DNA of 64,000 nt, from positions 1 to 64,000 of IMG/VR virus record IMGVR_UViG_3300037488_003551. One strand, written 5' to 3'. The notes below the pieces were generated by a model. That model was not told the origin of the DNA and did not search any database. It saw only the letters and a list, made by a program, of their open reading frames with translations. Origin of the DNA: a virus. The position numbers and the translations under genes were made by a program. Every line of letters starts with the position of its first letter. Within the stretch, counting starts at the first letter, position 1. Of this stretch, positions 1 to 9,900 are shown piece after piece.

Positions 1-40
1 AGCGTCCGCACTTCTTCGTGATCTTCAGTTGAGCGTTCAT
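1..40 (-). CDS. Possible partial gene running off the left edge
   Basis: An ATG on the minus strand at 40 opens a frame of 13 codons (MNAQLKITKKCGR) that continues past the window edge. It lies directly downstream of the endolysin stop codon on the same strand, so it would be the next gene of that operon. The only SD-like sequence (AAGAGGT) is about 13 nt upstream, which is too far to be convincing. Too little is visible for a product call. Confidence 0.3.
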   Translation of the reverse strand, partial: MNAQLKITKKCGR

Positions 41-48
41 TCTTTGAA

Positions 49-1176
49 TTACCTCTTGAGTTTTTCTAACGTTTTCGGTCCGACAATCCCGTCGACGACG
101 AGAGATTCTGGGCGATTGTCATTACATTTCCGTTGAAAGCTGATTACGACCTCCTTTGTTTTTTCTCCGTAAATACCATCGACAGTCAGTGCGAAGCCTC
201 GGTTAACGAGAAGCTGCTGGATGTCCTTGATGGCGGGGAGAGTGGTTGCTTCAGTTTCTTTGTCGGGCTCGGTCTCGAGTCCGTACTCCGGGTTCTCGAT
301 GCAGGTATCTTGGTCATCAAACTCTTCGGAACAGATGAAGTCGTTCGATGGAAGATAAACAGTCTCTATGGCCATCTGGAAGGCTTTGAGCTCTTCCAGT
401 GGATAATCTTCGAAAACGGCAGTGTTTACGTCCGCAAATGGCCAGAGAGGTCCCATGTCGAACTTCCCCTCTTGCCACTGCGAATGCTGTGACATGCGCG
501 CGGGAGAGAGGAGGGAGTCGTCTGTCGCCCAACGAATGATGCGTTTGAGTTTGATGTTGTTCGTAACCTGATCTGCAGTGAAAGGCTGGAAAAATTTGGC
601 GCCTTTATAAGCGGGAGAGACAGGCTGGGGCGGGAGTTCTTTTACCAGTTTAGCCGGGATATTTTTCCCATTCCACATGACCCAGTCTTCTCCGATGCTG
701 CGGACAGGGCCGGCGTTCACCATCTCGATGCTCCAGCTGTCCGCGTTTCGAGCGGGAGTGTGCCAGGCCCCATGCATCAGTGGGACGATGTAGAAAGGCT
801 TCGTGTGGTAGCCGAGCACGAAATGAGTTGAAGCCCTACTTTTTGAAGAAGAACCAAACCAATTCAGCGTCGAAACATGAGAAATACCTGCGGTGAAGTG
901 GTCGATCCACCACAAAGCGGGCTTTGTCAGAAGGCGGTTAGGGTTGCACTTGGTCGTAGGATACAGAACCTTGGCGGTCTTTCCGAGTGCTTGCAGGATG
1001 CGGGCGTGGGAGTCGATAAAGAGTGCGTTCAAGCATGCACAGGCGTCTTCTTTGCTGAGTCGGATGGACTCAGACAGCTCCCAAAAGTGTTCGAATGTCG
1101 TGTTGGAAGCTAGGGCTTCACTCTCGATAAAGTCCCAGAACTTCTTCTCTTTTGTGTAATCGAGCAATCCGTCCAT
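49..1176 (-). CDS. Endolysin: N-acetylmuramoyl-L-alanine amidase with peptidoglycan-binding domain
   Basis: This 375-residue protein should cut the amide bond between muramic acid and the stem peptide at the end of infection. The central part reads as a zinc-dependent Amidase_2 domain: IDHFTAG near residue 91 (first His ligand), THF then HGAWHTPARN near 117-143, and QHSQWQEGKFDMGP carrying the later His and Asp ligands. The last 60 residues form a PG_binding_1 repeat (DGIYGEKTKEVVISFQRK, then VVDGIVGPKTLEKLK). The N-terminal 85 residues are helical and unassigned. An in-frame ATG two codons earlier (1182) overlaps the upstream stop. The ATG at 1176 is preferred because AGAGGTG is spaced about 6 nt from it. 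No signal peptide is seen, so release would need a holin. Confidence 0.85.
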   Translation of the reverse strand: MDGLLDYTKEKKFWDFIESEALASNTTFEHFWELSESIRLSKEDACACLNALFIDSHARILQALGKTAKVLYPTTKCNPNRLLTKPALWWIDHFTAGISHVSTLNWFGSSSKSRASTHFVLGYHTKPFYIVPLMHGAWHTPARNADSWSIEMVNAGPVRSIGEDWVMWNGKNIPAKLVKELPPQPVSPAYKGAKFFQPFTADQVTNNIKLKRIIRWATDDSLLSPARMSQHSQWQEGKFDMGPLWPFADVNTAVFEDYPLEELKAFQMAIETVYLPSNDFICSEEFDDQDTCIENPEYGLETEPDKETEATTLPAIKDIQQLLVNRGFALTVDGIYGEKTKEVVISFQRKCNDNRPESLVVDGIVGPKTLEKLKR

Positions 1177-1181
1177 GCGCA

Positions 1182-2057
1182 TCACCTCTTTCCTCGGCAC
1201 CGGCTGTAATAACCACAGAAGGTAAGAGAACAGTGCCAACCTGTGGGGGCACAGCGAGGGAAAATTCCCGCCTTTATGTTCCGTGCTACCTCTGCAACGT
1301 CTTCTAACAAAATCGTTTTGTCCTGTCGACTGCGTTTGCTTGTCACCGCGGTATATTTCGTACCCGTTTTTAGCCACGCAAGGAAATCGATTCTAACGCG
1401 GTCGGTGTTTTCCGCAATAGCATAAAACGTTAATTGTGGCTCATTTTCAATTCGGGAGGCAGGCCAGAGACGTTTTACTGTTTTAAGGTCGCTAACGACC
1501 TCGATCATCTGGGGATTTTCGGGGTCGTTCTCTAAACTCATGTCCGGGTTTTTCACGGAGTCGACGAGGTCGATGATACCGAGAACCGGAACTCCGCACA
1601 ATTCACGCGACCATTTAAACGTATGTTCCACTCGTACTGGATTGATGTACGGTACCGCATCATTGTAATAAGTCCTAAACATGCGGATTGCTTTATCTTT
1701 TGCGTCTCCTTGCGTCTCCTCTTCCCACTCTTCAATCGTAGGAGCCTGCTCATCAAATTTGTCGGAGACCGCGGCGGCCCCCTCTTCAATGGAGATAGGC
1801 TTGCCGTGCTTAATGGTGTGCTTGTGGGTTAGCTCAGCTCCTTTGTGCACCGCGGTTCCGCGAATTTGGGCGATGCCCGGGGGCTTTACGAGCTGCATGA
1901 TATACGCGTACTCGTACTGGCGCGGGCAGCGCTGGTAGGTGTTGTGCTGAGAAGGTGAAAGATATCCCTTGGGAAGCTCGGGGTCGAGCCAATCCTTGTC
2001 TTCCAGCTCAGTTTTTTCCGGGGTTACGGGGTCGAGGTCATCGAGCTCTTCACTCAT
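1182..2057 (-). CDS. Cas4/RecB-like PD-(D/E)XK exonuclease
   Basis: A 291-residue nuclease of the PDDEXK_1 (RecB/Cas4) type. It opens with the family signature SPSQHNTYQRCPRQYEY. The active site follows as GIIDLVD and then VVSDLKTVKR, the D...DxK arrangement. The protein ends in a cysteine cluster (CAPTGWHCSLTFCGYYSRC) which, with the Cys of CPRQYEY, matches the iron-sulfur cage of Cas4/AddB nucleases. Known members degrade or trim DNA ends 5' to 3'. In phages they are usually linked to replication and recombination. The ATG at 2057 is chosen because AGGAG precedes it by 8 nt. It overlaps the end of the upstream gene (ATGAGTGA). No cas1/cas2 genes or CRISPR array accompany it. Confidence 0.8.
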   Translation of the reverse strand: MSEELDDLDPVTPEKTELEDKDWLDPELPKGYLSPSQHNTYQRCPRQYEYAYIMQLVKPPGIAQIRGTAVHKGAELTHKHTIKHGKPISIEEGAAAVSDKFDEQAPTIEEWEEETQGDAKDKAIRMFRTYYNDAVPYINPVRVEHTFKWSRELCGVPVLGIIDLVDSVKNPDMSLENDPENPQMIEVVSDLKTVKRLWPASRIENEPQLTFYAIAENTDRVRIDFLAWLKTGTKYTAVTSKRSRQDKTILLEDVAEVARNIKAGIFPRCAPTGWHCSLTFCGYYSRCRGKR

Positions 2058-2445
2058 CACGGTTGCTCCTAACGTAAATAATGGGTTCACCCGGCGGTAG
2101 GTTTGCTTCGGATTCGTTTCGTTCGCGTGTTGTAACTTCTCCGTCTTGGGAGTATTCGTACACTATCCCCTCGAGCTGATGGCTTTCAGTCATAATTTGG
2201 GCCATTTCTTCCGGAGACGATTCAGGAGGAGGCACAGGTACTTCTTTTGGAGTCGTCAGATATTGTTTTAGGTGTGGTGGATTAGGAGGTGTTACGGGAT
2301 AGATTTGCCTATTCAAACCAAAGATGTTTAGATTTGTACCAATAATGACTCGGTCATCCGGGATAAAAGCGATATGTGTAACGTCCGCGTTCAGGGCCTT
2401 GGCAAGAAGGAGTTTGAGTTCTTCAACGGTTATAATGATTTCCAC
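2050..2445 (-). CDS. Hypothetical protein (131 aa)
   Basis: Not recognised. The N-terminal 45 residues look like a small alpha/beta unit (MEIIITVEELKLLLAKAL, then DRVIIGTN). The middle is proline-rich (VTPPNPPHLKQYLTTPKEVPVPPPESS) and the tail is acidic. The start is a GTG at 2445 with GGAGGT 8 nt upstream, inside the end of the helicase gene. It overlaps both neighbours and so is translationally coupled within the helicase-unknown-nuclease set, suggesting an accessory role to those DNA enzymes. Confidence 0.6.
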   Translation of the reverse strand: MEIIITVEELKLLLAKALNADVTHIAFIPDDRVIIGTNLNIFGLNRQIYPVTPPNPPHLKQYLTTPKEVPVPPPESSPEEMAQIMTESHQLEGIVYEYSQDGEVTTRERNESEANLPPGEPIIYVRSNRDE

Positions 2446-4474
2446 TTCTTATGACCTCCGGTGAAACAGTTTCTCGGCTGATGTTGGACCGGTGTATACA
2501 CCCGGCCGCCCAGGGAATAATCTTTTCCTTCAAGCAGTCCGCGTAGCGGTTACAGAGAGCACAGCTCACTTTTTCCGTGAGCATTTTAGCGATATCTTCT
2601 CTGTTATCCAGTGCCACGAGCTGCTGAATCTCGACGCTATCCCGGGCGCACAGACGATATACGACGGTCTTCCGCGTTTGCCCTATCCGATATTCTCGGG
2701 CTCGGGATTGCAACCAGTGCTCCAGCGACCAAGATCGACTGTAATACACCGCGTAGCGAGAAGCCACGAGATTTATTGCGATGCCTGTGGATTCTTGCCC
2801 GAGATACGCGCGACAGTTAATATCCGTGCTGAAATTATTGACGAGCGTCTTTATGCGATGCGTTGATGACCCGTCTACGCGCACGTATGCGTAGTTTAAC
2901 TTTTTCAGAAGCTTCTCAATGTCATCCATCTCCGCCATCATATTTGCCCAAATGACAACTTTTTCTTCTGGGTTATCTAAGAGGTCTTCTAGAAGGTCAC
3001 TCAAGGCCTCGAGCTTAGGATTATGTGTATATCTGAGTGTGTTCTTTTCGAGCATCTCTCGAAGCTCTTCGTAGCGCTCGCACTGCTTCGTTCCTGGAGC
3101 GATACTGTTACGGACACAACGCATAACATACTGACATATGTCGCAAACTTGACCCATAGTTTCATCTTTTAGATACAGAAAACCGCTGCATATTTGGAGA
3201 AGTTTGTTTAAGCGGACGCCACCGTTGAGATTCGAAAGCTGTCCGTATTCTCCAAAGTCTAAGTCAACGCGCTTTACGAGGGCGTTATAGTCCCTGAGCT
3301 GTTCCGGAGACAGAGTAAACATTACATCCACATCTCTAAGCTCCGGTAAATCAACGCAATCATCTATAAGCTTTTCACTCGAAAGGCTGTTAATGCGTTG
3401 GCTAATGATATTGAGATGCCGGTATCCTGTTATTATGTGCGCGTTCGTAGGGGATGTAATACAGAACTTATTCGCGTATTCCATATAGTTTTCGGGGCAC
3501 ATATATTTGGCCAAGGCATTCATCTGGGGATAAAGGTCCAAAGGATTTCCCATGCTGATAGTTCCAGTGAGTAAGTAGCGCCGCGCTGCGTGTTTACAGA
3601 GCTCCATGACCGCCTTCGTACGCTTACTCTTGATATTTTTTATGCGATGAGATTCATCTAAGATAATGATTTCATACGGAAAATCTGTAAGACAAAAGTC
3701 CTTAGATAGCGCTGCGACCTTACACTTGATAGCCGCGAGGGACACTAAATTTTGATAATCATCTAGAATCTCTAGCGCATTTTTCTCTGTTAAACCCTTA
3801 AGGAGTTTTTGTACCGCGAGTGGCACAGGGAGTCGACCGGTTTTTAGGCGTTTAATCACTGGAGCTGGAACTGTGTGGACTCCGTAAAGACGTGCGGCAT
3901 CGTAGGTTGTGAGCAGAATATCACAAGGACCCGCTATAGCTTTTTCTAAAGCTTCGAGTTTCTTTTGCCGCGTGGTCCCTTTGAGAACTGCAGCTTTTAA
4001 AGAGCCGTTGGAGTGGAGCTCTATCTCGGTAATCCAATTGTCGATGGCAACTACCGGTGCGATGATAAGAGTTTTCTTGCGCAGCTTATTTAAGGCTTCA
4101 ATTGCAACCTTTGTTTTCCCTGTCCCCATTTCCCAACGTAGCGCCCAGCGATAGTTGTACAAAAGTTCTGCAATTCCTTCGTTTTGATGTTCGTAGTTGG
4201 GGTAGGGGCCGAGAGGAGGGGTGGACTGGACCTCCGACAAGAGCTCCTCGTAGGAGCGTATTTTAGACAGGTATGCCCGAGCCTCATCGCTGTACTGGAC
4301 GCCTAAAGCCGCAAAATCATTTTTTACTTTCTCCAGAAATGGGGGGTATGCGGGATACATCCAAGCATTGTATTGTTTCAAATAGGTGCCTCCGTAGATT
4401 CGAGATAAGATATCGAGATTCCCCGTGATAATAAATGCGGGAGTCCTTGCTGAGAGTACAAACGTAGCTTCCAT
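2423..4474 (-). CDS. SNF2-family DNA helicase/translocase
   Basis: A 683-residue superfamily 2 ATPase. The Walker A motif is EMGTGKTKVAIEAL after a Q-like EHQNEGIAELL. Walker B is ILDESHRIKN, motif III RRYLLTGT, and motif VI SRAREYRIGQTRKTVVYRL, the last typical of SNF2/Rad54-like remodellers. The N-terminal 90 residues carry an HARP/SMARCAL1-like pattern (YLKQYNAWMYP, then FLEKVKNDFAALGV). Two Cys clusters (CDICQYVMRC and CALCNRYADC) may bind metal. A good SD (AAGGAG) precedes the ATG. It is likely used for fork remodelling or for stripping proteins from DNA. The window encodes a second SNF2 enzyme at 43402-44823. Confidence 0.88.
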   Translation of the reverse strand: MEATFVLSARTPAFIITGNLDILSRIYGGTYLKQYNAWMYPAYPPFLEKVKNDFAALGVQYSDEARAYLSKIRSYEELLSEVQSTPPLGPYPNYEHQNEGIAELLYNYRWALRWEMGTGKTKVAIEALNKLRKKTLIIAPVVAIDNWITEIELHSNGSLKAAVLKGTTRQKKLEALEKAIAGPCDILLTTYDAARLYGVHTVPAPVIKRLKTGRLPVPLAVQKLLKGLTEKNALEILDDYQNLVSLAAIKCKVAALSKDFCLTDFPYEIIILDESHRIKNIKSKRTKAVMELCKHAARRYLLTGTISMGNPLDLYPQMNALAKYMCPENYMEYANKFCITSPTNAHIITGYRHLNIISQRINSLSSEKLIDDCVDLPELRDVDVMFTLSPEQLRDYNALVKRVDLDFGEYGQLSNLNGGVRLNKLLQICSGFLYLKDETMGQVCDICQYVMRCVRNSIAPGTKQCERYEELREMLEKNTLRYTHNPKLEALSDLLEDLLDNPEEKVVIWANMMAEMDDIEKLLKKLNYAYVRVDGSSTHRIKTLVNNFSTDINCRAYLGQESTGIAINLVASRYAVYYSRSWSLEHWLQSRAREYRIGQTRKTVVYRLCARDSVEIQQLVALDNREDIAKMLTEKVSCALCNRYADCLKEKIIPWAAGCIHRSNISRETVSPEVIRSGNHYNR

Positions 4475-4534
4475 CCTGTCGCTCCTTACGATAGAATTTG
4501 GTCAGTCTCGCGGACTAAAAAAGAAAGTTGAACC
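4475..4534. promoter_or_regulatory. Divergent intergenic region between helicase and portal operons
   Basis: These 60 nt separate the minus-strand nuclease/helicase operon from the plus-strand portal/RNA polymerase operon, so promoters in both directions are expected. The only clear signal is the SD AAGGAG of the helicase. The portal ATG has only a weak AAAGAAAG upstream. No convincing -35/-10 pair is seen. Confidence 0.35.
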
Positions 4535-6268
4535 ATGACTACGATTTCCGATACGACGTTAATGGCCACGGGTGGATTGGGTCACTCTAACCCATACTTC
4601 ACCTATAGTCAGCTCTTTGCTCCCAAGCGATTGAAGGAACTTTTCAAGATGTGCGAGTACCTGTTTTATAACAGCCCACACATCTTCGCAGCCCTTCGAA
4701 AGTTTGGAGAATATCCTATAACAGAGATTACGTATGATACGGATAATATTCAGTTAAAAGAGAAGCAGAAGAGTCTCCTAGAAAAGGTTGTCCGCGCAAA
4801 AGAATTTCTGTTGAAATCCACGCTGGATAAATATATTTATGGAAACTCCTTCACTTCTATGTACCAACCGTTCGTCCGTTATTTGACTTGTCCAAAGTGC
4901 AAGGCGGCTACGAATATCAAGTTCGTGGACTATTCTTTTACACTGCAAACTTTAACGTTTGCTTTTAAATGCCCCGCCTGCGAGCGTCAAGTAACTGTGG
5001 GTGAAGATAACGTTGAGGACCGGAAGCTGATGCTCACGAAGGACATCAACTTCATTCGCTGGGACCCCAAGTGTATCGACATCGAACACAACGTTTTTAC
5101 AGGAGAATCCGTTTACTATTATTCGATTCCTTCGGATACGGCAGCGCAGGTTCGACGCGGGCAGAAGCATATCATCGACACGACGCCCTGGGGTTTTCTG
5201 CAGGCTATCAAAGAGCACAAGCCTTTTAAGTTCGCCCCCGAGGCCCTCTTCCACATGAAATTTTGTGCGCCGGCCGGTGTGAACCCGCAATGGGGCTTGC
5301 CGCCCCTCCTCCCAGCGCTCGACCGCTTTTTCTATACGCAGGTGTTGCGTAAAGCGAATGAGGCTATTGCGCTCGAGCATCTCGTGCCCTTCCGTATCGT
5401 GTCCCCCGCGGCGACGTCGAGTAGCGGAGACCCCATCCAGTCTATCAACCTCGCCCGGTGGATAGACAACATGAAGAAGAACGAGCAGGACTGGCGCAAC
5501 GACCCGCTGCACATCATGTACGCGCCCATCCCCGTGGCTGTCTCGCAGTTGAATGGGCAAGGACGAGCTCTTCTCACCCTCGGAGAAGTCCAAGAGGCAG
5601 AGAAGTCCCTCGTGGCTGCCCTTGGAATTCCGCTCGAGTTCCTCTATGGCGGACTCACGGGTCAGGGCATGAGCGCGACCTTGCGCATGATTGAGAACCA
5701 GCTGGCGACGCATGTCAGCGACCTCACGGACCTCCTTCAATGGATGACGGATTCCTGCAGCAAGTTTTTGGGGTGGGAGTCCATTCCGGTGGGACTTATT
5801 CCTTTCCGGATGGTGGACGATAATGAAAAGAAGGGAATGCTTTTTCAGCTCTGGCAAGCGGGACTTCAGGGAATGGGACCTCAGACAATTTCGACGACAA
5901 CGATGGCCGAAATCAACGACATCGATGTGCAAAAAGAGTATGGAAGAATCAAAGAAGAGACGTTGCAAAATGCGCGTCGGACGCAAGAACTGCAGCGTGA
6001 GATGCAGAAGATTCAAAATACGATGGCCCAGCAGATTCAGCAGGAGGCCGGCGCCGGAGCTCCACAAGGCTATGACCAGCAGCAGGTCATTGCGAACGCT
6101 GACAATTTGGCACAGCAGTTTTCACAGATGGACCCCTCGACGAGAAAGAGCCAGCTTCACCAGCTTCAGATGGAAGACCTCGTAATGTACTCGGTGGTCA
6201 TTCAACGCCTTGAGCAACAACAGACCGTGGCGCGGCAGCAAGCAACCGTGCAACAGGGGGCAATGTGA
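4535..6268 (+). CDS. Portal protein with an inserted zinc ribbon
   Basis: A 577-residue portal-like protein, the dodecameric DNA gate at one head vertex. Features fitting this are the N-terminal FAPKRLKELFKMCEYLFYNSP helix, the YGNSF turn, the long LPPLLPALDRFFYTQVLRKANEAIALEH segment before the stem, GIPLEFLYGG and a Gln-rich C-terminal tail (residues 475-577). A four-Cys zinc ribbon (CPKCKAATN then CPACERQ, residues about 119-153) is inserted in the wing region, also seen in some large-phage portals. It is followed by a Cys/His-rich small protein and the RNA polymerase operon. Confidence 0.8.
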   Translation: MTTISDTTLMATGGLGHSNPYFTYSQLFAPKRLKELFKMCEYLFYNSPHIFAALRKFGEYPITEITYDTDNIQLKEKQKSLLEKVVRAKEFLLKSTLDKYIYGNSFTSMYQPFVRYLTCPKCKAATNIKFVDYSFTLQTLTFAFKCPACERQVTVGEDNVEDRKLMLTKDINFIRWDPKCIDIEHNVFTGESVYYYSIPSDTAAQVRRGQKHIIDTTPWGFLQAIKEHKPFKFAPEALFHMKFCAPAGVNPQWGLPPLLPALDRFFYTQVLRKANEAIALEHLVPFRIVSPAATSSSGDPIQSINLARWIDNMKKNEQDWRNDPLHIMYAPIPVAVSQLNGQGRALLTLGEVQEAEKSLVAALGIPLEFLYGGLTGQGMSATLRMIENQLATHVSDLTDLLQWMTDSCSKFLGWESIPVGLIPFRMVDDNEKKGMLFQLWQAGLQGMGPQTISTTTMAEINDIDVQKEYGRIKEETLQNARRTQELQREMQKIQNTMAQQIQQEAGAGAPQGYDQQQVIANADNLAQQFSQMDPSTRKSQLHQLQMEDLVMYSVVIQRLEQQQTVARQQATVQQGAM

Positions 6269-6807
6269 TGAAAAGTTTTATTGACGCTATTAACGATTCT
6301 AGAGCAACGTCTATTGCCGAACCCGTTGCGCCCTTGGATAACGTAGCGATGTTCATGCCCGAAGCTAAGAGCGTCCTAAAAGGAAAACAGACAACTTTTG
6401 GGCAAGGTCTGAACTGTAACGGACATTCAAAAGTGTTCGTTCTTTGGCGTCCGTGGACTCAATGCCATCGCTGTCTTAAAAAAATAGAGCACGGAGAATT
6501 TGAGCTCCCGGATGTGGGAGACCATGAGTGTCCGCACACCATGCGTGAGGACTATGAAGCCATTTTAGATAGCGGCCTTCGGGGTGACGTTCTTTTTCAA
6601 ACACAGGAATACTTCACGCTCCATGACGGCACGCGCTGTTGCCACGCTGTTTGGTTGACTATGGATGCCAAAGTATCGGAGTTGGCCGCAAAAAGGCAGG
6701 AGGTCGCCGAGACTTTTTCCCCGTTACATTCCTCGATAATCGCGGAGATGAAAGCGGAGGCGGCGAAAAAAGAAGCCCTGGAGGCTTCTGAGGACGAACC
6801 TCAATGA
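6268..6807 (+). CDS. Cys/His-rich hypothetical protein (179 aa)
   Basis: Not recognised. The centre has CHRCLKK then HECPHTM, a possible zinc-binding CxxC...CxxH site, followed by a charged segment and an acidic/Ala-rich C-terminus. The start is ATG 6268, overlapping the portal stop (TGATG) with AGGGGG 7 nt upstream; a GTG one codon earlier is the alternative. Coupling to the portal gene suggests a role in head assembly or DNA packaging. The coding end (about 6770-6790) can form a 7-bp hairpin. Confidence 0.6.
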   Translation: MKSFIDAINDSRATSIAEPVAPLDNVAMFMPEAKSVLKGKQTTFGQGLNCNGHSKVFVLWRPWTQCHRCLKKIEHGEFELPDVGDHECPHTMREDYEAILDSGLRGDVLFQTQEYFTLHDGTRCCHAVWLTMDAKVSELAAKRQEVAETFSPLHSSIIAEMKAEAAKKEALEASEDEPQ

Positions 6808-6827
6808 TTCTGCCTCCAGGGCAGGTT

Positions 6828-6887
6828 TTAGCGACGCAGCACGGCTATTAGCAGCGCTGCCAGAATCATTGCGGGCTGGATGACCAT
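6828..6887 (-). CDS. Candidate 19-residue hydrophobic peptide
   Basis: On the minus strand the sequence AAAGGAGGTGAT, almost the full complement of the 16S anti-SD, lies 5 nt before an ATG at 6887. The frame reads MVIQPAMILAALLIAVLRR and stops at TAA. This is one short membrane-spanning stretch ending in two arginines. It is antisense to the gap between the portal-linked gene and the RNA polymerase gene. A promoter-like motif (6936-6953) lies about 50 nt upstream on the same strand. It could be a mini-holin, antiholin or toxin-like peptide. The function is unknown and the call rests on the SD and hydrophobicity. Confidence 0.5.
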   Translation of the reverse strand: MVIQPAMILAALLIAVLRR

Positions 6888-6935
6888 TTGTTATCACCTC
6901 CTTTCATGGGGGGTGACAGTAGTGGTCTCCTCTCT

Positions 6936-6953
6936 AGTTCTTGTACCCAAAAT
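6936..6953 (-). promoter_or_regulatory. Recurrent intergenic motif, copy 1
   Basis: Reading on the minus strand, ATTTTGGGTACAAGAA is identical over 16 nt to the copy at 48369 and nearly so to that at 62907. It points towards the 19-residue peptide gene, whose start is about 50 nt downstream. It probably acts as a promoter or activator site; on the other strand it lies in the leader of the RNA polymerase gene. Confidence 0.5.
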
Positions 6954-6964
6954 CGAGGTCACAT

Positions 6965-9900
6965 ATGAAACTGATACCTATCCTTCAAAACCCCAATGAG
7001 AAGCGTGAGCGCATCCGCGATAAAGTAATTGAAGGACTGACCGAGTCCTTTCCGATTACAGCACGTAATAAAATTATCGAGGTCACGGATGTTTCTTTTA
7101 CTCCGAGAGATTACACCTCGAACGAGCAGAAGATGGCCATCCTTCGGGGAGATTCTCTTTTTGAGACAGCGAAGGGTACGGTACGTATAAAAGATGCGAA
7201 AACAGATAAGGTTTTAGACGAGGCTAAAAATTTCACTCTCGCCCGCGTTCCGTGGTTCACTCCGCGACATACGCTCATCGTTGCTGGAAATGAATATTCG
7301 ATTGCGAACATGGTACGGCCAAAGCCAGGCGTGTACGCACGTAAGAGGGCTAATGGAATCCTCGAAGCTAGTTTTAATACTGTCGGCACCTCGAACTTTA
7401 ATGTCACCATGGACCCGGAGAAGGGAGAACCAGAGCTCGAGTACGGTTCTTCCAAAATACCTCTTTACACAATTCTCCGAGCCTCGGGAATCTCCCATGA
7501 CGCTATCGCTAAAAAGTGGGGTAGTGCACTAGCGAACGAAAATCAGAAGCGTCTTGAAAAGAATCTTCCGCAGCATGTCGACAAGCTTTATCGAAAAGTA
7601 GTTCCTGCTTACGCTATCCTTCCAGATATGACCGTGGACTCCAAGATGGAGGAGGTCCTTGCGCGGTATAAAAAGGCGACGATGGACCCAAAGGTTAATG
7701 AGAAAACCTTGGGAACAGCGTACGGGCATGTGACTCCTGATAGCCTCCTCGACGCTTCGGCAAAGGTGCTTAACATTTTTCGTAATCCCGAGGAGGTCGA
7801 TGACCGCGATAACCTCGATTTTAAATCGTTGCGTTCTGTAGAGGACTTTTTCAAAGAGCGCATTCAGCTAGACGCTCGGGATATCGGTCGACGCGCTGCT
7901 ATAAAAATAGAGAATACACCAGAGGTTCGGAAAGCTATGGCCTCGGGAGCGTTTACACCGGGCCTCGTCAAGTTCATCACAGGCTCTCAGCTCGCGGCAA
8001 TTCCTACACAGACGAATCCGATGGAGCTCATAGATACCGCGGTGCGCGTAACGTCGCTAGGCGAAGGCGGTATCAGCTCTGAACGTGCCATCCCCATGGA
8101 AGCGCGGATGATTCATCCAACACAGATTGGGGCGCTTGACCCTGTCCGTACCCCAGAATCTTTTCGCGCAGGTATCGACGTACGTGCGGCGCTATCGGCT
8201 GCACACGATAAAGATGGAAACATTTTTGTCCCGATGCTTGACACCAAAACGGGGAAACAAACCTACATACGTGCAGGAGAAATTGCAACTTCGACTGTAG
8301 CGTTCCCACAACAGGTTATGAAAGGGAAAATTTCAGCTCTGGTAAATGGCAGAATTGCTACGGTGCAAGCGAATAAAGCCCAGTATCAAATTCCCCATTC
8401 TTCGGTGATGTACGGTCCGACCTCAAACCTCATTCCTTTTATGGAGTCTCTGCAGGGTAATAGACAGCTGATGGGGTCGAAGCATCAGACGCAGGCCATC
8501 TCTCTCGTGGACAGGGAAGCTCCTTATGTGCAGGTGATGTCTCCCAGCGGTAAATCTTTCGAGCACATTATGGCTACGGTTGTGAATCCCACGTCTCCTG
8601 TAGCGGGGACGGTTGAAAAAGTAGACGGAGATTATATCTATATTCGTCCGAATGCTAAGACGGCGGCGGAAACAAAACCCGAGCTTGTCCGAGTTTCGTA
8701 CGATACATATCTCCCTATGGCAGCGAAGACATATCTGAATCATGACGTTACGGTAAAAGCGGGGGACTCCGTAAAAGCGGGAGACATTCTAGCTGAATCT
8801 AACTTCACGAAAGATAAGACGCTGGCCCTGGGTAAGAATCTTTCAGTTGCGTATATGCCCTATTACGGTGCGAATTCAAACGACGCCGTCGTTATCAGTT
8901 CCGGGGCGGCAAAAAAGTTGACGTCTGAGCGTCTCTACAAAATTGTTCTCCCGCGCGACGCTGATATCGTTTTTGACCGAACGAAACATAAGACGTATTA
9001 CGGGCATACATATGGGCACGATTATTACGGAGGAGTAGATGAAGAAGGAGTGGTAAAGCCAGGGGCAAAGATTAATGGGGGAGAGCCTGTTGCTTTTAGT
9101 CTCCGTAAATCTACACTTACTTCCGACGATATTCTTTTGGGGCGTCTGCATAAGTCTCTCGTGCGTCCATTCCGAGACGCAACACAGACTTGGGACCACG
9201 ACCACCCCGGGGAAGTGGTGGATGTCGTTAAGACTCCAAAGAGAATTGCTATAACAATTAAAACGCAAGAGCCTATGCAAATAGGAGACAAGCTCTGCTA
9301 TACCGAGGATACGGAGGTTTTAACAACTAATGGATGGAAATACATTAGCGATATTTCAAAAGAAGATATTTGCTATACACTCGATAGAGAGGGATTCATT
9401 CACCTCTGCCGCCCTACACATTTTCACGCCTATAACTCTGCTGATAAATTATTTTTGGTGCGGTCACAACAAGTGGACCTCTCTGTTACGCTAGACCACG
9501 GACAAGTCGTAAAAAAAGGTGAGGGAAACCAACTCACCCCTTCACATGAATTACTCGATAAACCTTTTCAGTTAATTCGCACAGGTACTTGGGCTCCGGA
9601 GAGAGCGTATGACGCAGATGACGCGTGGTGTGCGCTTATGGGTCTCTACGCCGTAAAAGGGCATACCAGAATTCCCGAACTCGTACAGGGAACTTTTGAG
9701 CATGTTGTTGAAATCTTTCTGCGCGAGAAGCTCCAAGAAGGAGAGAAGTTGTGGTTAGAGGGGATTTTAGGAAAATTGGGAATGACAGATAAGAGCCGTA
9801 TCGACGATGACATTCTTACGATTAATGACCCAGTTCTATATGCAGAGTGTCGGACTCTAGGAGATATCGTCGAACGGCGCCTCCCTAAATCAGTCTTTTC

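Noticed and set aside
1182-2057. CRISPR-Cas locus because of the Cas4-like protein
   Set aside because: No repeat array and no cas1, cas2 or effector genes in the window. Cas4-like nucleases are common in phages on their own.
4952-6067. 371-codon open frame on the minus strand opposite the portal gene
   Set aside because: It lies wholly inside the portal gene, has no SD or operon context, and its composition (many Arg, Leu, His) is that of a mirror frame of GC-biased codons.
6891-6905. Plus-strand ATCACCTCCTTTC looks like the 3' end of 16S rRNA
   Set aside because: Only about 13 nt match and no rRNA sequence precedes it. The simpler reading is the SD of the minus-strand peptide gene.
6941-6964. 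TTG start giving eight more residues on the RNA polymerase beta chain
   Set aside because: The ATG at 6965 has GAGGT at a proper distance, and the TTG lies within the conserved intergenic motif.
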